A stretch of DNA of 64,000 nucleotides from Acidimicrobiia bacterium (GTDB lineage: Bacteria > Actinomycetota > Acidimicrobiia > Acidimicrobiales > CAIXPF01), in the NCBI GenBank assembly GCA_947476745.1, contig CANJRG010000011.1, positions 62,001-126,000 of the forward strand. Direction: 5' to 3'. The position numbers and the translations under genes were made by a program. Shown piece after piece: positions 1 through 7,688 of the stretch; position 1 is the first letter of the stretch, and the number at the start of each line of letters is the position of its first letter. The notes beneath the pieces were generated by a model. It was given only the letters and a program-made list of their open reading frames with translations. It had not been told where the DNA came from and ran no database searches.

Positions 1-432
1 GCGGGCCCGCACGGCACGCTCCTGTAGGTGGGGCCGGGTCCGATCGAGCAGATAGGCCGCGGCGAGAGTCTGACCGGTGCCGGTCGGAGTGAGCGGGACC
101 AGCTGGATGTCGACCCAGCGGGTGCTGCCGTCGGCGCGGATCACACGCTGCAGGTGGTGACGAGCTGCGGCGGTGTTGCCGACCGGGTCGGGGTCGGGCC
201 GGTGGCGGAGCCGTTCGCCGAGTTGCAGGTAGTCGGAGGTGTAGGCGGTGAGGAGGCGATTGGCGTCGAGGCCGAGCAGTTCGCAGGCGGCGGTGTTGGC
301 ACGGACCAGACGCCCGTCGACGTGCAGCAGCAGCACCCCCGCCGGGGCGGCGTCCACGAGGGCGGACCACGCGCGGTCGTCGTCGGGGTAGGGGCCTGCC
401 GACCTGATGTCGCCCGTTGCCTTCACCGCCAC
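1..432 (-). CDS. PAS-domain signalling protein, N-terminal part (runs off the left edge)
   Basis: The reverse strand is open from about 432 to the window edge and encodes at least 144 residues. After a short N-terminus, residues from about 20 onward read as a PAS sensor fold: a segment of the form APAGVLLLHVDGRLVRAN, then ACELLGLDA, and later the characteristic IRADGSTRWVDIQLVPL strand. PAS domains of this class sit at the front of diguanylate cyclases, phosphodiesterases or histidine kinases, but the effector part lies outside the window, so the output cannot be assigned. The start is uncertain: GTG codons at 441, 432 and 426 are in frame; GTG 432 is preceded at 8 bases by GGGAG and was chosen. 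An in-frame stop lies upstream at 487-489. PAS identification is fairly secure; overall function unknown. Confidence 0.6.
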   Translation of the reverse strand, partial: MAVKATGDIRSAGPYPDDDRAWSALVDAAPAGVLLLHVDGRLVRANTAACELLGLDANRLLTAYTSDYLQLGERLRHRPDPDPVGNTAAARHHLQRVIRADGSTRWVDIQLVPLTPTGTGQTLAAAYLLDRTRPHLQERAVRAR

Positions 433-666
433 CGCCCGCACTCCCGCCTCGCCGTCCGATCGCCTGATTCCGCTCCGCCTGCAACGTCACCTCGGTCGCA
501 CCCGTGCAACGATCGGTGTTCGACGATCTGTCCGGAGTGTACGGCGGACGCCACCGTGGGGTGATGGCGGAGCGGTTCCGTGTTGGGGACAGTGCGGTGC
601 GTAGGCCCTGCTCGGCCCTGCCCGGTGTGCGCCCGGCCACTCGGAGGGGGATGGGCATGGAGCTGC

Positions 667-672
667 TACGCT
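667..672 (+). promoter_or_regulatory. Putative -10 box of tRNA-Thr(CGT)
   Basis: TACGCT lies 28 bases before the mature tRNA 5' end and fits the TANNNT pattern seen before many genes here. No convincing -35 box is visible. Confidence 0.4.
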
Positions 673-700
673 GACCCATGGCCCGCTGCTGCGGTGCCAG

Positions 701-773
701 GCCCGGGTAGCTCAGTCGGTAGAGCGGCTCACTCGTAATGAGCAGGTCAGGAGTTCGATTCTCCTCTCGGGCT
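701..773 (+). tRNA. tRNA-Thr (anticodon CGT)
   Basis: A complete 73-base cloverleaf can be folded by eye. Acceptor GCCCGGG pairs with CTCGGGC with one G-U; D stem GCTC/GAGC; anticodon stem GCTCA/TGAGC closes the loop CTCGTAA, giving anticodon CGT (reads ACG, Thr); the T arm is AGGAG-TTCGATT-CTCCT. The discriminator base is T. CCA is not encoded. Confidence 0.97.
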
Positions 774-906
774 CTTCCAGGACTTTTGCAGGTTCTGGCC
801 AGAGCACAGCGTCGGTGCAGCAGGTCCGCTGTCGTCCCTGACCAGTCGGCTCAACGAGTGCCACGGTGTTCGGTCGAGTGGCATCGAACCCTGCAGCACC
901 CTGCGG

Positions 907-2520
907 TCAGGGGCAGGAGCCGTTTTGTCGGCTGACGCCTACGATGGCGATCGTGCAGGCGCTGTAGGCGGCGGCACGGTTACCGGTCCCGTCTCCTGCG
1001 GTGGCCGACCCCAACTGCTTGGCGATCGCGGTGTTGCGGTTCCCGCTCCCGTTCCACAACCAGTCGACGGTGCCGGCGAAGGCCTGTCCCTGGCGCTTCG
1101 AGGTGGCGCTGTTGCCGATGCCGTTCCCGGCGATCGACGATCCGCCGAGCTGGGCGGTAGCGGTGTTGCGGGACCCGTAGCGGGCTCGGGCGGTGCTGGT
1201 CGTGGTGACGGTCTGGGCGTAGTAGTTCGTTGCCGTGGCCGAGTTGCGGTCACCGTCGCCGGCGATCGAATCGCTCCCGGTGCCCTTCGACAGGGCGGCG
1301 TTCTTGTTGCCGGCTCCGGCAACGGCCTTCGCGTTGGCCCCGCTGGCTGCGGCATTGTTCCAGTTCCCGGCCCCTTCGACGACGATCGTCTCGGCGTCGA
1401 CCACCGTGATGGCGTTCGGCCCAGCCACGGCGAGGCTCGATATCAGGGTGGCAGTGGCGCTGTTGCCAGCGCCTTGCTCGGCGACCGAGTAGCTGTCCGC
1501 AGCGCTTGATGTCGCGACGTTCTTGGATCCGAACCCGGCGTAGGACCGGCCACCCGCCGTGGCGCTTGCCCTGTTGTTGTCCCCTTCGCCGGCGATGGCG
1601 TAGCTGGCTGGGCCGGTCGCGGAGGCGGTGTTGTCGGACCCGTTGATGATGCGGGCGACGCCTCCGTCGTCTGCCGTGGCGGTGTTGCTGTAGCCGATGG
1701 TGGCGGTGGCTGTGGTGCCACCGCTCGGGCAGAGCGCCTTCGCGGAAGCCGCGCAGGCCGCTGCAACCGTCGCCACGGTGCTCGCAGTCGCAGTCGCAGT
1801 CGCAGTCGCAGTCGCAGTCGCAGTCGTCGTGGCGGTGGCGGTGTTCCACGAGCCGACCACTGCGGAGGCGGTGGTGTCGGCGCCGTTGGCCGTGGCCCGA
1901 TTGCGATCTCCGTCGCCGGCGGTGGCGCGGGCGTTGGTCCCGGTGGCAGTTGCGGTGTTCTCGTTGCTGTCGGTGCCCCCGGCGGTGGCGCGGGCGTTGG
2001 TGCCGGTCGCGGTCGCGGTGTTGCCGTACCCGCCGCTTGCGACGGCGTGGCCGCCGTCCTTGGCGGCAGCGATGTTCGATCGGGTGCCACCGACCGGTGC
2101 GCTGCTCTCGCAGTTCGCGGTCGTGCCGGGGGTCTGGAAGACCAGCACGCCGTCCACCGAACGGCAGTCGAACGTGCTGAGCGGAATGTTGTCGCGCGTT
2201 CCCGGGGCCTTGGACGACGCAGCTCGCTTCGCCGACAGCGCACCGGCGCGCTTGGCGACGGCCGCGCTCACGCAAGCGCCGGCGGTGCCGGCGGACCGGC
2301 CGGCGTTGAACGTGCCGGTCAGGCTCGGGCAGGCGTAGTCCCCGGCCGACCGGCCGACCTTCGTGGTCACCGGCGGACTGGTCTGCGCTCCGGCCGGCGC
2401 AACGGCCCCGAGCAGGGCGGTCACGCCGATCAGGCCGGCGACCAGGGACCGAGCCAGCTGAACCGACCGCCTCGCCTGAGCCTCGGCGGGTCGATTCGGG
2501 ATACACGTGCTGCGCTCCAC
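907..2520 (-). CDS. Secreted Ala/Thr/Asn-rich repeat protein
   Basis: This 537-residue protein has a long N-terminal signal peptide with a hydrophobic stretch at about residues 23-45 ending in AGAQ, so it is probably exported. The mature part is built of degenerate repeats of about 14-28 residues with a core like GDGxxNxATA and ATGTNARATAG, ending in a short Cys-containing tail. The spacing and the small-residue/Asn pattern resemble beta-solenoid head repeats such as those of YadA-like proteins, but I cannot assign it to a family. It includes an uninterrupted (Thr-Ala)7 run encoded by a hexanucleotide tandem repeat. ATG 2520 is preceded by GGAGG with 6 bases spacing, so it is translated from a led mRNA. 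A surface adhesin or structural role is inference only. Confidence 0.75.
   Translation of the reverse strand: MERSTCIPNRPAEAQARRSVQLARSLVAGLIGVTALLGAVAPAGAQTSPPVTTKVGRSAGDYACPSLTGTFNAGRSAGTAGACVSAAVAKRAGALSAKRAASSKAPGTRDNIPLSTFDCRSVDGVLVFQTPGTTANCESSAPVGGTRSNIAAAKDGGHAVASGGYGNTATATGTNARATAGGTDSNENTATATGTNARATAGDGDRNRATANGADTTASAVVGSWNTATATTTATATATATATATASTVATVAAACAASAKALCPSGGTTATATIGYSNTATADDGGVARIINGSDNTASATGPASYAIAGEGDNNRASATAGGRSYAGFGSKNVATSSAADSYSVAEQGAGNSATATLISSLAVAGPNAITVVDAETIVVEGAGNWNNAAASGANAKAVAGAGNKNAALSKGTGSDSIAGDGDRNSATATNYYAQTVTTTSTARARYGSRNTATAQLGGSSIAGNGIGNSATSKRQGQAFAGTVDWLWNGSGNRNTAIAKQLGSATAGDGTGNRAAAYSACTIAIVGVSRQNGSCP
1784..1825. repeat. Hexanucleotide microsatellite (GCAGTC)7
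   Basis: Seven perfect copies of GCAGTC lie inside the repeat-protein gene and encode alternating Thr-Ala on the reverse strand. Copy-number change would lengthen or shorten the protein by two residues without shifting the frame. Confidence 0.95.
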
Positions 2521-2669
2521 GTTGGGCCTCCGCTCCGTAGGAGCGGGACCGTAACGGCGATACCGGGTGCCGCCCCTGTCGGAAGAGCGGGACTTTTGGC
2601 CCAGCGGACCGGTCGATCAGCCCCAGCCCGGTGCGGCAGGTACGCCGGTCGCCGGCCGTACTGCGCCGT

Positions 2670-3443
2670 CTACTCGATCGGGGTGGTGCCGGTTTTCGAC
2701 GGGATGATCAGGCCGCCGCCGTCGCACACGATGGTCTGGCCGGTGATCCACGACGACCCATCGGTCGCCAGGAACAGCGTCGCAGCGGCGATGTCCCCGG
2801 GTTCGCCCAGGCGCTTGAGCGGATACTCCTCGGCGACGGCGTCGCCGCGCTTGCCCTCCCACAGGACCCGGGCGAAGTCGGTCTTGATCAGGCCCGGAGC
2901 GACACAGTTCACCCGGGTGTTGGGGCCCAGCTCGGAGGCCAACTGCTTGGTGAGGTGGATCAGCGCCGCCTTCGTCACGTCGTAGACCCCGAGGATGAGG
3001 CTGGTGGTGAATCCGCCGACCGAGGAGATGTTGACGATCGAGCCACCGTGCTCCTTCATCCACAGATTCCACGCCAGCTGCGTCCACACCAGCGGCGCAG
3101 TGACGTTCACCTGGTAGGTCTTGTTCCAGCGGGCGAGGTCGACATCGATCACGGGCCCGGCATAGGGGTTGGCAGCGGCGTTGTTGACCAGCACGTCGAT
3201 GGACCCGTGTCGCTTCATGACCTCGTTGAGGCACTGTTCGGCCTGGTCCGGTTCACCGACGTTGGCGGCGATCCAGTCGACCCCGTGGCCGAGTTCCTTG
3301 GCGGTTGCCTCGAGCTGATCGGCCTTGCGGGAGACGATGACGACCTGGCCCCCCGATTCGGCGGCGAGCTGGGCGATCCCGCGCCCGATGCCCTTCGAGC
3401 CCCCGGTGACGACCACGACCTTGTTGTCCAAACGCAGATCCAT
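2670..3443 (-). CDS. Short-chain dehydrogenase/reductase (SDR family)
   Basis: A 257-residue classical SDR. The NAD(P)-binding TGGSKGIG motif is at residues 13-20, NNAA at 87-90, the catalytic Ser near 141, and Y154-xxx-K158. The C-terminal CDGGG motif is also typical. The family carries out NAD(P)-dependent oxidation or reduction of alcohols and ketones in the cytoplasm; the closest general type is FabG-like or acyl-chain SDRs, but the substrate cannot be read from the sequence. The gene stands alone, divergent from the sigma-factor gene. ATG 3443 lies 6 bases after a TAGAGT hexamer with no Shine-Dalgarno, consistent with a leaderless transcript. Confidence 0.9.
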   Translation of the reverse strand: MDLRLDNKVVVVTGGSKGIGRGIAQLAAESGGQVVIVSRKADQLEATAKELGHGVDWIAANVGEPDQAEQCLNEVMKRHGSIDVLVNNAAANPYAGPVIDVDLARWNKTYQVNVTAPLVWTQLAWNLWMKEHGGSIVNISSVGGFTTSLILGVYDVTKAALIHLTKQLASELGPNTRVNCVAPGLIKTDFARVLWEGKRGDAVAEEYPLKRLGEPGDIAAATLFLATDGSSWITGQTIVCDGGGLIIPSKTGTTPIE

Positions 3444-3449
3444 CGGCGG

Positions 3450-3455
3450 ACTCTA
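3450..3455 (-). promoter_or_regulatory. Leaderless -10 box of the SDR gene
   Basis: Reads TAGAGT on the reverse strand, 6 bases before the ATG at 3443. Confidence 0.5.
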
Positions 3456-3556
3456 GGTCCCGGCGGGTGGGAAGTTCTTTCCTGCTTTCCCTACCGCTTT
3501 CTTTACCTGGCTCTTCGGTGCGATCACCTAGTGTTCAATCGTCGCCCGGCGGGAAA

Positions 3557-3570
3557 TGTCCCCTGGGACA
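3557..3570. promoter_or_regulatory. 14-base palindrome upstream of the sigma-factor gene
   Basis: TGTCCC and GGGACA arms flank a 2-base centre, about 66 bases before the GTG start of the sigma factor and downstream of a TAGTGT hexamer at 3529-3534 that could be a -10 box. It could be an operator or leader hairpin; no regulator can be named. Confidence 0.35.
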
Positions 3571-3636
3571 CGGAAGCAACCGTACGCCGGGGGCTTTCTC
3601 ACGCCCAGACGCCGGGCTTCGGCGTCAGGAGGAGAC

Positions 3637-4239
3637 GTGGCCGACCAGTCCGAGTTCGCAGCACAGGCCATGCCCTACTCGAGCGCGCTGTACGCAGCGG
3701 CGCTCCGAATGACCCGCAATGTGGCCGAGGCGGAGGATCTCGTCCAGGAGACCTACCTGCGGGCCTTCCGCGGTTTCGGTGGTTTCCAGGCGGGCACGAA
3801 CCTCAAGGCCTGGCTGTACCGCATCCTCACCAATACCTACATCAACATCTACCGGGCCAAGAAGCGGCGACCGGAGCAGACGGACCTCGAGGATGTTGAG
3901 GACCTCTACCTTTACCGCCGCCTCGGCGGACTCGAAGCCGCCGCCGCCGGTCGCAGCGCCGAGGATGAACTGCTCGACTTCTTCACCGAGGCCGAGGTGG
4001 TCACCGCGGTCGAGGAACTGCCCGAGCAGTTCCGTATCGCCGTTCTCCTGGCCGATGTGGAGGGCTTCTCCTACAAGGAGATCGCCGAAATCCTCGACAT
4101 CCCGATCGGAACGGTGATGAGCCGGCTGCATCGGGGAAGAAAAGCACTCCAGAAGAAGTTGTACGGCTTCGCCAGCGCCCGTGGGCTGGTCGATCCCGTG
4201 GCCGCTGTCCCGGCCGGCGAGCCTGTCCACCAGAGATGA
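3637..4239 (+). CDS. sigR: ECF RNA polymerase sigma factor, SigR/SigH type
   Basis: A 200-residue ECF sigma factor. Region 2 is visible at about residues 10-75 ([20 protein letters not shown], then [18 protein letters not shown]) and region 4 at about 125-180 ([23 protein letters not shown] and [18 protein letters not shown]). Family knowledge: SigR/SigH of actinobacteria directs the thiol-oxidative and heat stress response and is held inactive by a zinc anti-sigma factor. Here the next gene, 12 bases downstream, encodes exactly such a protein, which supports the subtype. I chose GTG 3637 because AGGAGG lies 4 bases upstream; a longer in-frame ATG at 3556 has no comparable site and adds a low-complexity leader. 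SigR-controlled genes cannot be identified from this window. Confidence 0.9.
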   Translation: MADQSEFAAQAMPYSSALYAAALRMTRNVAEAEDLVQETYLRAFRGFGGFQAGTNLKAWLYRILTNTYINIYRAKKRRPEQTDLEDVEDLYLYRRLGGLEAAAAGRSAEDELLDFFTEAEVVTAVEELPEQFRIAVLLADVEGFSYKEIAEILDIPIGTVMSRLHRGRKALQKKLYGFASARGLVDPVAAVPAGEPVHQR

Positions 4240-4251
4240 GCGGTACGAACT

Positions 4252-4521
4252 GTGGCTGATGACGACGAGATTGACTGCGACCGGGCGCTGATCGTGCTCT
4301 ACCAGTTCCTCGACGGGGAACTCACCATCGAGCGACGGGAGCGCATCGAGTCTCACCTCTACCGTTGCCAGCATTGTTTCGCCTCCTACGACTTCGAGCA
4401 GGAGCTGCGGTTCGTAGTCCGCTCGAGGCTCCAGACCGAGATCCCGAAGTCGTTGATCGAGCGCATCTCGATGTTGCTCGAACGTGAGGCTCTTTTCATC
4501 GACACCCCCGGTCATGGCTGA
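4252..4521 (+). CDS. rsrA: Zinc-binding anti-sigma factor, RsrA type
   Basis: An 89-residue protein with the ZAS zinc-binding motif H35-x3-C39-x2-C42 (HLYRCQHC) and a fourth Cys at position 9. In RsrA the first Cys and a motif Cys form the disulfide that releases SigR under oxidation, so the arrangement supports redox sensing. It follows the sigma gene by 12 bases in the same direction, a conserved two-gene operon. Start is GTG 4252; an in-frame stop at 4237-4239 rules out longer forms. A hairpin follows at 4541. Function is by family and context. Confidence 0.88.
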   Translation: MADDDEIDCDRALIVLYQFLDGELTIERRERIESHLYRCQHCFASYDFEQELRFVVRSRLQTEIPKSLIERISMLLEREALFIDTPGHG

Positions 4522-4540
4522 CCTGCACGTTTCCACTGAC

Positions 4541-4568
4541 AGGCCCTCCCGGCATTCCGTGAGGGCCT
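4541..4568 (+). terminator. Hairpin after the sigma/anti-sigma operon
   Basis: AGGCCCTC pairs with GAGGGCCT around a 12-base loop, 20 bases after the anti-sigma stop. There is no U tract, so it may be an actinobacterial stem-only terminator. Confidence 0.6.
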
Positions 4569-4663
4569 GTCGCGCGCTCACCCGAACGATCGTTTGAAAC
4601 TGTTGCCAGAAAAACCCGGGCGGTCGGGGAAGAAGTGAAACGGCCCCGGCGGTTGGAGGGGAT

Positions 4664-4852
4664 ATGAACGAAACATCGGTAGTGGGCTACCGCTTCGACA
4701 GCGAAGAGGGCAGCGTGCGGCGTTTCGCCAACGGCCGGGTCTGCGCCAACGGCGATTGCTCCACGCGGCTCTCGATCTATAACAACGGCGAATTCTGCGC
4801 TCGCCACGAACCGATGACCACGCTGCGCACCCGCGGCGTGAAGATCGCCTGA
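4664..4852 (+). CDS. Small Cys/His protein, probable zinc ribbon
   Basis: A 62-residue protein with C27-x4-C32-x12-C45-x2-H48 (core DCSTRLSIYNNGEFCARH). The CxTxLSxYN...CxxH pattern recurs in actinobacterial proteins as a compact zinc-binding module; here it is almost the whole protein, with no other domain. GGAGGGG ends 2 bases before ATG 4664, a strong ribosome site. It lies just downstream of the sigma/anti-sigma operon but behind that operon's hairpin, so it probably has its own promoter. Function unknown; a nucleic-acid-binding or redox-responsive accessory is only a guess. Confidence 0.7.
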   Translation: MNETSVVGYRFDSEEGSVRRFANGRVCANGDCSTRLSIYNNGEFCARHEPMTTLRTRGVKIA

Positions 4853-4864
4853 TTCCCTCCCACC

Positions 4865-4907
4865 GTCGTCTGTTCCGACGTTTCCCCCGGCGGTCCGAAC
4901 AGACGAC
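4865..4907 (+). terminator. Inverted repeat after the small Cys/His gene
   Basis: GTCGTCTGTTC and GAACAGACGAC pair perfectly over 11 bases around a 21-base loop, starting 12 bases after the stop codon. Confidence 0.6.
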
Positions 4908-4935
4908 GAGTGGTGGACCGAGCGGTCTCGACGCC

Positions 4936-4941
4936 TAAGCT
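4936..4941 (+). promoter_or_regulatory. Leaderless -10 box of the 44-residue membrane protein
   Basis: TAAGCT lies 7 bases before ATG 4949. Confidence 0.5.
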
Positions 4942-4948
4942 TGAGGCC

Positions 4949-5083
4949 ATGATTCTGGCCGTCGTCTGGCACTATTGGATTGCCGTTCTGCTCGTGATCC
5001 CCACCGTCCTGCTGGTGATCGCGACGGCGATCGGCTACGTGGTCAAGGTTCTCGGACCCAAGTACGCCGGGCGGGCACGCTGA
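4949..5083 (+). CDS. Small single-pass membrane protein (44 residues)
   Basis: An ATG-initiated reading frame of 44 residues with one hydrophobic helix from about residue 10 to 32 (IAVLLVIPTVLLVIATAIG) and a basic C-terminus ending KYAGRAR. It starts 7 bases after a TAAGCT hexamer, matching the leaderless pattern of this genome, and is followed at 54 bases by the metalloprotease gene in the same direction. Positive-inside considerations place the C-terminus in the cytoplasm. No family recognised; the start signal and clean hydrophobic helix make it likely to be real. Confidence 0.55.
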   Translation: MILAVVWHYWIAVLLVIPTVLLVIATAIGYVVKVLGPKYAGRAR

Positions 5084-5137
5084 CCACGCTCGGCATCCGT
5101 CGCTGATCGCGGCCTGATCCGAGGCTGGAGCAACCCG

Positions 5138-6205
5138 ATGAACGACGCCATCGACTGGGCTCTTGCCGAGCGCGTCGCCCGCCGCTGCAGCGGGCAGGGT
5201 CCGTTCTCGGACCCTGCCGTGCGCTCGGCCCTGCAGGACAGTTACGCCGAGTTGACCGTCGAGGCCGAGCGCCACGTGACGGCCGAGACCGGCCTGGTGT
5301 CGCTGATCGGTCCCGCCAGGGCTCGGGTCACCGATCGTTCCGGGTGGGTCGGCGCAAACGTGCGCAGCTTCCGGCGATTGTTGCGTCCGCTCGCCGACAA
5401 GCTCGGCGACGCCCAGTCCACGAGGATGCGGTCGGTGAGCAGCAAGGTCGGGGCCACCCAGGTCGGCCTTCTCCTGGGTTGGATGAGCACCCGCGTGCTC
5501 GGTCAGTACGACCTGCTCGTGGTCGAGGACGAACAGGCCGACGAACAGGATCTCGTCTACTACGTGGGGCCGAACCTGCTGACCATGGAGCGGCGCTACG
5601 CCTTTCCGGCCGAGGAGTTCCGACTGTGGGTTGCGTTGCACGAGTGCACCCACCGAGCGCAGTTCACCGGGGTGGGCTGGCTTCGCCCGTACTTCATCTC
5701 GCAGGTGCACGAACTGCTCGACTCGGTCGACCCGGAGGCGACGCAGTTGACCGAGAGCTTGCGGCGCGCCGTCTCCGACGTGGTTTCGGGGAGCCGGCCC
5801 CTCGACCGCGGCGGGCTCGCGGCGGTGCTCGCCACGCCTGAGCAGCAGGTGGTGCTCGACCGGCTCGGGGGCTTGATGTCCCTGCTCGAGGGCCACGGCG
5901 AGGTGGTCATGAACCGGGCGGCGGCGGGGTTGGTACCCAATGCCTGGCGGTTCGAGCGGGTGTTGAAGACCCGCCGTGACGCGGCGAGGGGCGTGTCGAG
6001 GTTGTTTGACCGTCTGCTGGGCTTCGAAGCCAAGATGAACCAGTACGCCGAGGGGGAGCGGTTCATCACCGCGGTCGAGGCCCAGGGGGGCCGCGCCCTG
6101 TTCGACCGGGTGTGGGAGGGTGCTGAGTGGTTACCGACCCTGACCGAGATCCGCTCGCCGGAGCAGTGGATCGCCCGGGCCGCCCCGGCCGGTGGGGCGA
6201 GCTGA
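5138..6205 (+). CDS. Zinc-dependent metalloprotease, F420-biosynthesis-associated family
   Basis: A 355-residue protein with HExxH at residues 168-172 (HECTHRAQF) within a mostly helical context. This matches the actinobacterial family described as zinc-dependent metalloprotease or coenzyme F420 biosynthesis-associated protein (DUF2342-like). The family's substrate is not known. Its usual genomic neighbour is tilS, which indeed overlaps its 3' end by 79 bases here, supporting the assignment and a shared transcript. No signal peptide is visible, so it is probably cytoplasmic. The role in F420 metabolism is a name from genome association only. Confidence 0.82.
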   Translation: MNDAIDWALAERVARRCSGQGPFSDPAVRSALQDSYAELTVEAERHVTAETGLVSLIGPARARVTDRSGWVGANVRSFRRLLRPLADKLGDAQSTRMRSVSSKVGATQVGLLLGWMSTRVLGQYDLLVVEDEQADEQDLVYYVGPNLLTMERRYAFPAEEFRLWVALHECTHRAQFTGVGWLRPYFISQVHELLDSVDPEATQLTESLRRAVSDVVSGSRPLDRGGLAAVLATPEQQVVLDRLGGLMSLLEGHGEVVMNRAAAGLVPNAWRFERVLKTRRDAARGVSRLFDRLLGFEAKMNQYAEGERFITAVEAQGGRALFDRVWEGAEWLPTLTEIRSPEQWIARAAPAGGAS

Positions 6206-7083
6206 CCGATCCGGAACTCCTGCTCGACGCCCTGCTGGCCCGCTGTGCGTTCCCGCCCCCGGGTACCGAGGTGACCTGCGCCGTCTCGGGCGGCGCGGAC
6301 TCGCTGGCCCTGCTCGTGCTGGCCTGCCGGGCGGGCTGCGTCGTTACCGCGGTCCATGTCGACCACGGTCTCCGACCCAACGGCGCAGCCGAGGCCGCCC
6401 GGGTGGCGGCGGTGGCCGATCGACTGGGTGCATGCTTCGAGGCAGTGTCGGTGGAGGTGGGGGCGGGACCGAATCTCGAGGCTCGCGCCCGGCGTGCCCG
6501 CTTCGACGTGCTACCGCCGGGCGTCCTGGTGGGCCACACCGCCGATGACCGGGCCGAGACCATGCTGTTGAACTTGTTGCGTGGTACCGGAGCGGCCGGG
6601 CTGGCGGCCCTCGGTCCTTCGCCCCGCCGGCCGTTGCTGGCCCTGCGGCGGGTCGACACCGAGGCGGTCTGTGAGGCGATGGGGCTGGTTGCGTTCCGCG
6701 ACCCGACCAACGACGACCCCCGGTTCCGGCGCAACCGGGTGCGGGGCGAGGTGCTGCCACTGCTCGCCGAGGTCGCCGACCGCGATGTCGTCCCTCTCCT
6801 GGTGCGACTGGGCGATCACCTCGGGGCCCTCGACGAGTTCGTCGAGCACGCGGCGGCGCAGCTCGACCCGACCGATGTCGCCGCACTGCGCGCGGCGCCG
6901 ACGGTGGTGGCGCAAGCAGCGCTGCGACGCTGGTTGCGGGCCGGCGCCGACCTCGAGCGCCACTCGCCGGACACTGCGACCATCGAGCGTGTGCTGGCGG
7001 TCGCCCGGGGTGAGCGGCGGGCTACCGACGTCGGTGTCGGCCGCCGGGTCCGGCGATCCGCCGGACGACTTCACCTGACGTGA
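6127..7083 (+). CDS. tilS: tRNA(Ile)-lysidine synthase TilS
   Basis: A 318-residue PP-loop ATPase. The N-type ATP pyrophosphatase signature SGGADSLALL appears near residue 54, followed by AVHVDHGLRPN and VGHTADDRAETMLLNLLRG, which are diagnostic of TilS. The enzyme attaches lysine to C34 of the AUA-decoding tRNA-Ile, changing both codon and charging identity; it is normally essential. The C-terminal part is short, as in many actinobacterial forms. GTG 6127 is preceded by GGAGG at 7 bases, which supports this start despite the long overlap with the upstream gene. In many actinobacteria hpt and ftsH follow; here they do not. Confidence 0.92.
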   Translation: MVTDPDRDPLAGAVDRPGRPGRWGELTDPELLLDALLARCAFPPPGTEVTCAVSGGADSLALLVLACRAGCVVTAVHVDHGLRPNGAAEAARVAAVADRLGACFEAVSVEVGAGPNLEARARRARFDVLPPGVLVGHTADDRAETMLLNLLRGTGAAGLAALGPSPRRPLLALRRVDTEAVCEAMGLVAFRDPTNDDPRFRRNRVRGEVLPLLAEVADRDVVPLLVRLGDHLGALDEFVEHAAAQLDPTDVAALRAAPTVVAQAALRRWLRAGADLERHSPDTATIERVLAVARGERRATDVGVGRRVRRSAGRLHLT

Positions 7084-7127
7084 CGAGAAACCCGTGCTTT
7101 CACCCGAATGAACCCGGTCCGAGGGGC

Positions 7128-7133
7128 TACCTT
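7128..7133 (+). promoter_or_regulatory. Leaderless -10 box of the phosphatase-like gene
   Basis: TACCTT lies 6 bases before GTG 7140. Confidence 0.5.
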
Positions 7134-7139
7134 ATAGCC

Positions 7140-7664
7140 GTGGCGCCGAAGGGCAAGTGGGCTCAGGGGATCGTTCCCCGCAACTTCTATTGGATCATCA
7201 AGGACAAGCTCGCGGTCTGCGAGCGTCCGGGTGGTTACGGCGCCAATCACCGTCGGGTGCGCCGCCAGGAAGAGATCATCTGGATCCGTGAGCAGGGCTT
7301 CACCCATGTGGTGTCGTTGCTGTCCTCGCCGCACAACCTGCACAACTACGACGAGCTCGGTCTCGCCTGGTACCACCGTCCGTTCAACCCCAACGACAAC
7401 CCCCGTGCCGCCCTCAGCGCGTTTTATCCCGAGCTGCGGGAGTGGTTGCGCGGCGGGGAGAAGCTGGTGCTGCACGGTTCCGAGCTCAGCGACAGCCTCA
7501 CCGGCCTCATGGCCGGGTACCTGTTGTGGACCGGGATGGTGCCGGAGGGTCCGCGGGCCGTCTCGATCATGGAGCAGCTGACCCAGCGGCAGCTCGGCCC
7601 TGCCGCCCGACAACTGGTATCCCTGGCGCAGGACCTGCGGGCCTCCAACACGGCCCGGGCCTGA
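7140..7664 (+). CDS. Dual-specificity-phosphatase-like protein lacking the catalytic Cys
   Basis: A 174-residue protein. The order of elements resembles small tyrosine/dual-specificity phosphatases: a strand-helix with GFTHVVSLL near residues 53-61, then GLAWYHRPF at 74-82, and a P-loop-like segment LHGSELSDSLTGLMAGYLL at 111-129. In active enzymes the P-loop reads HCxxxxxR(S/T); here H112 is kept but the Cys is Gly113 and the Arg is Ser119, so catalysis by the usual route is not possible. It may bind a phospho-ligand or partner. GTG 7140 follows TACCTT by 6 bases. It lies between tilS and mutM on the same strand. Family assignment is by fold-level pattern and is moderate. Confidence 0.6.
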   Translation: MAPKGKWAQGIVPRNFYWIIKDKLAVCERPGGYGANHRRVRRQEEIIWIREQGFTHVVSLLSSPHNLHNYDELGLAWYHRPFNPNDNPRAALSAFYPELREWLRGGEKLVLHGSELSDSLTGLMAGYLLWTGMVPEGPRAVSIMEQLTQRQLGPAARQLVSLAQDLRASNTARA

Positions 7665-7688
7665 CCACTGCGTCCGGCGCGGTCTGGC

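Noticed and set aside
701-773. tRNA-Thr as an integration site with a mobile element to its right
   Set aside because: No integrase and no second copy of the tRNA 3' end was found nearby, other than the independent tRNA-Thr at 49320.
3556-3636. Longer sigma-factor start at ATG 3556
   Set aside because: No ribosome site, extra residues are low-complexity, and a strong AGGAGG supports GTG 3637.
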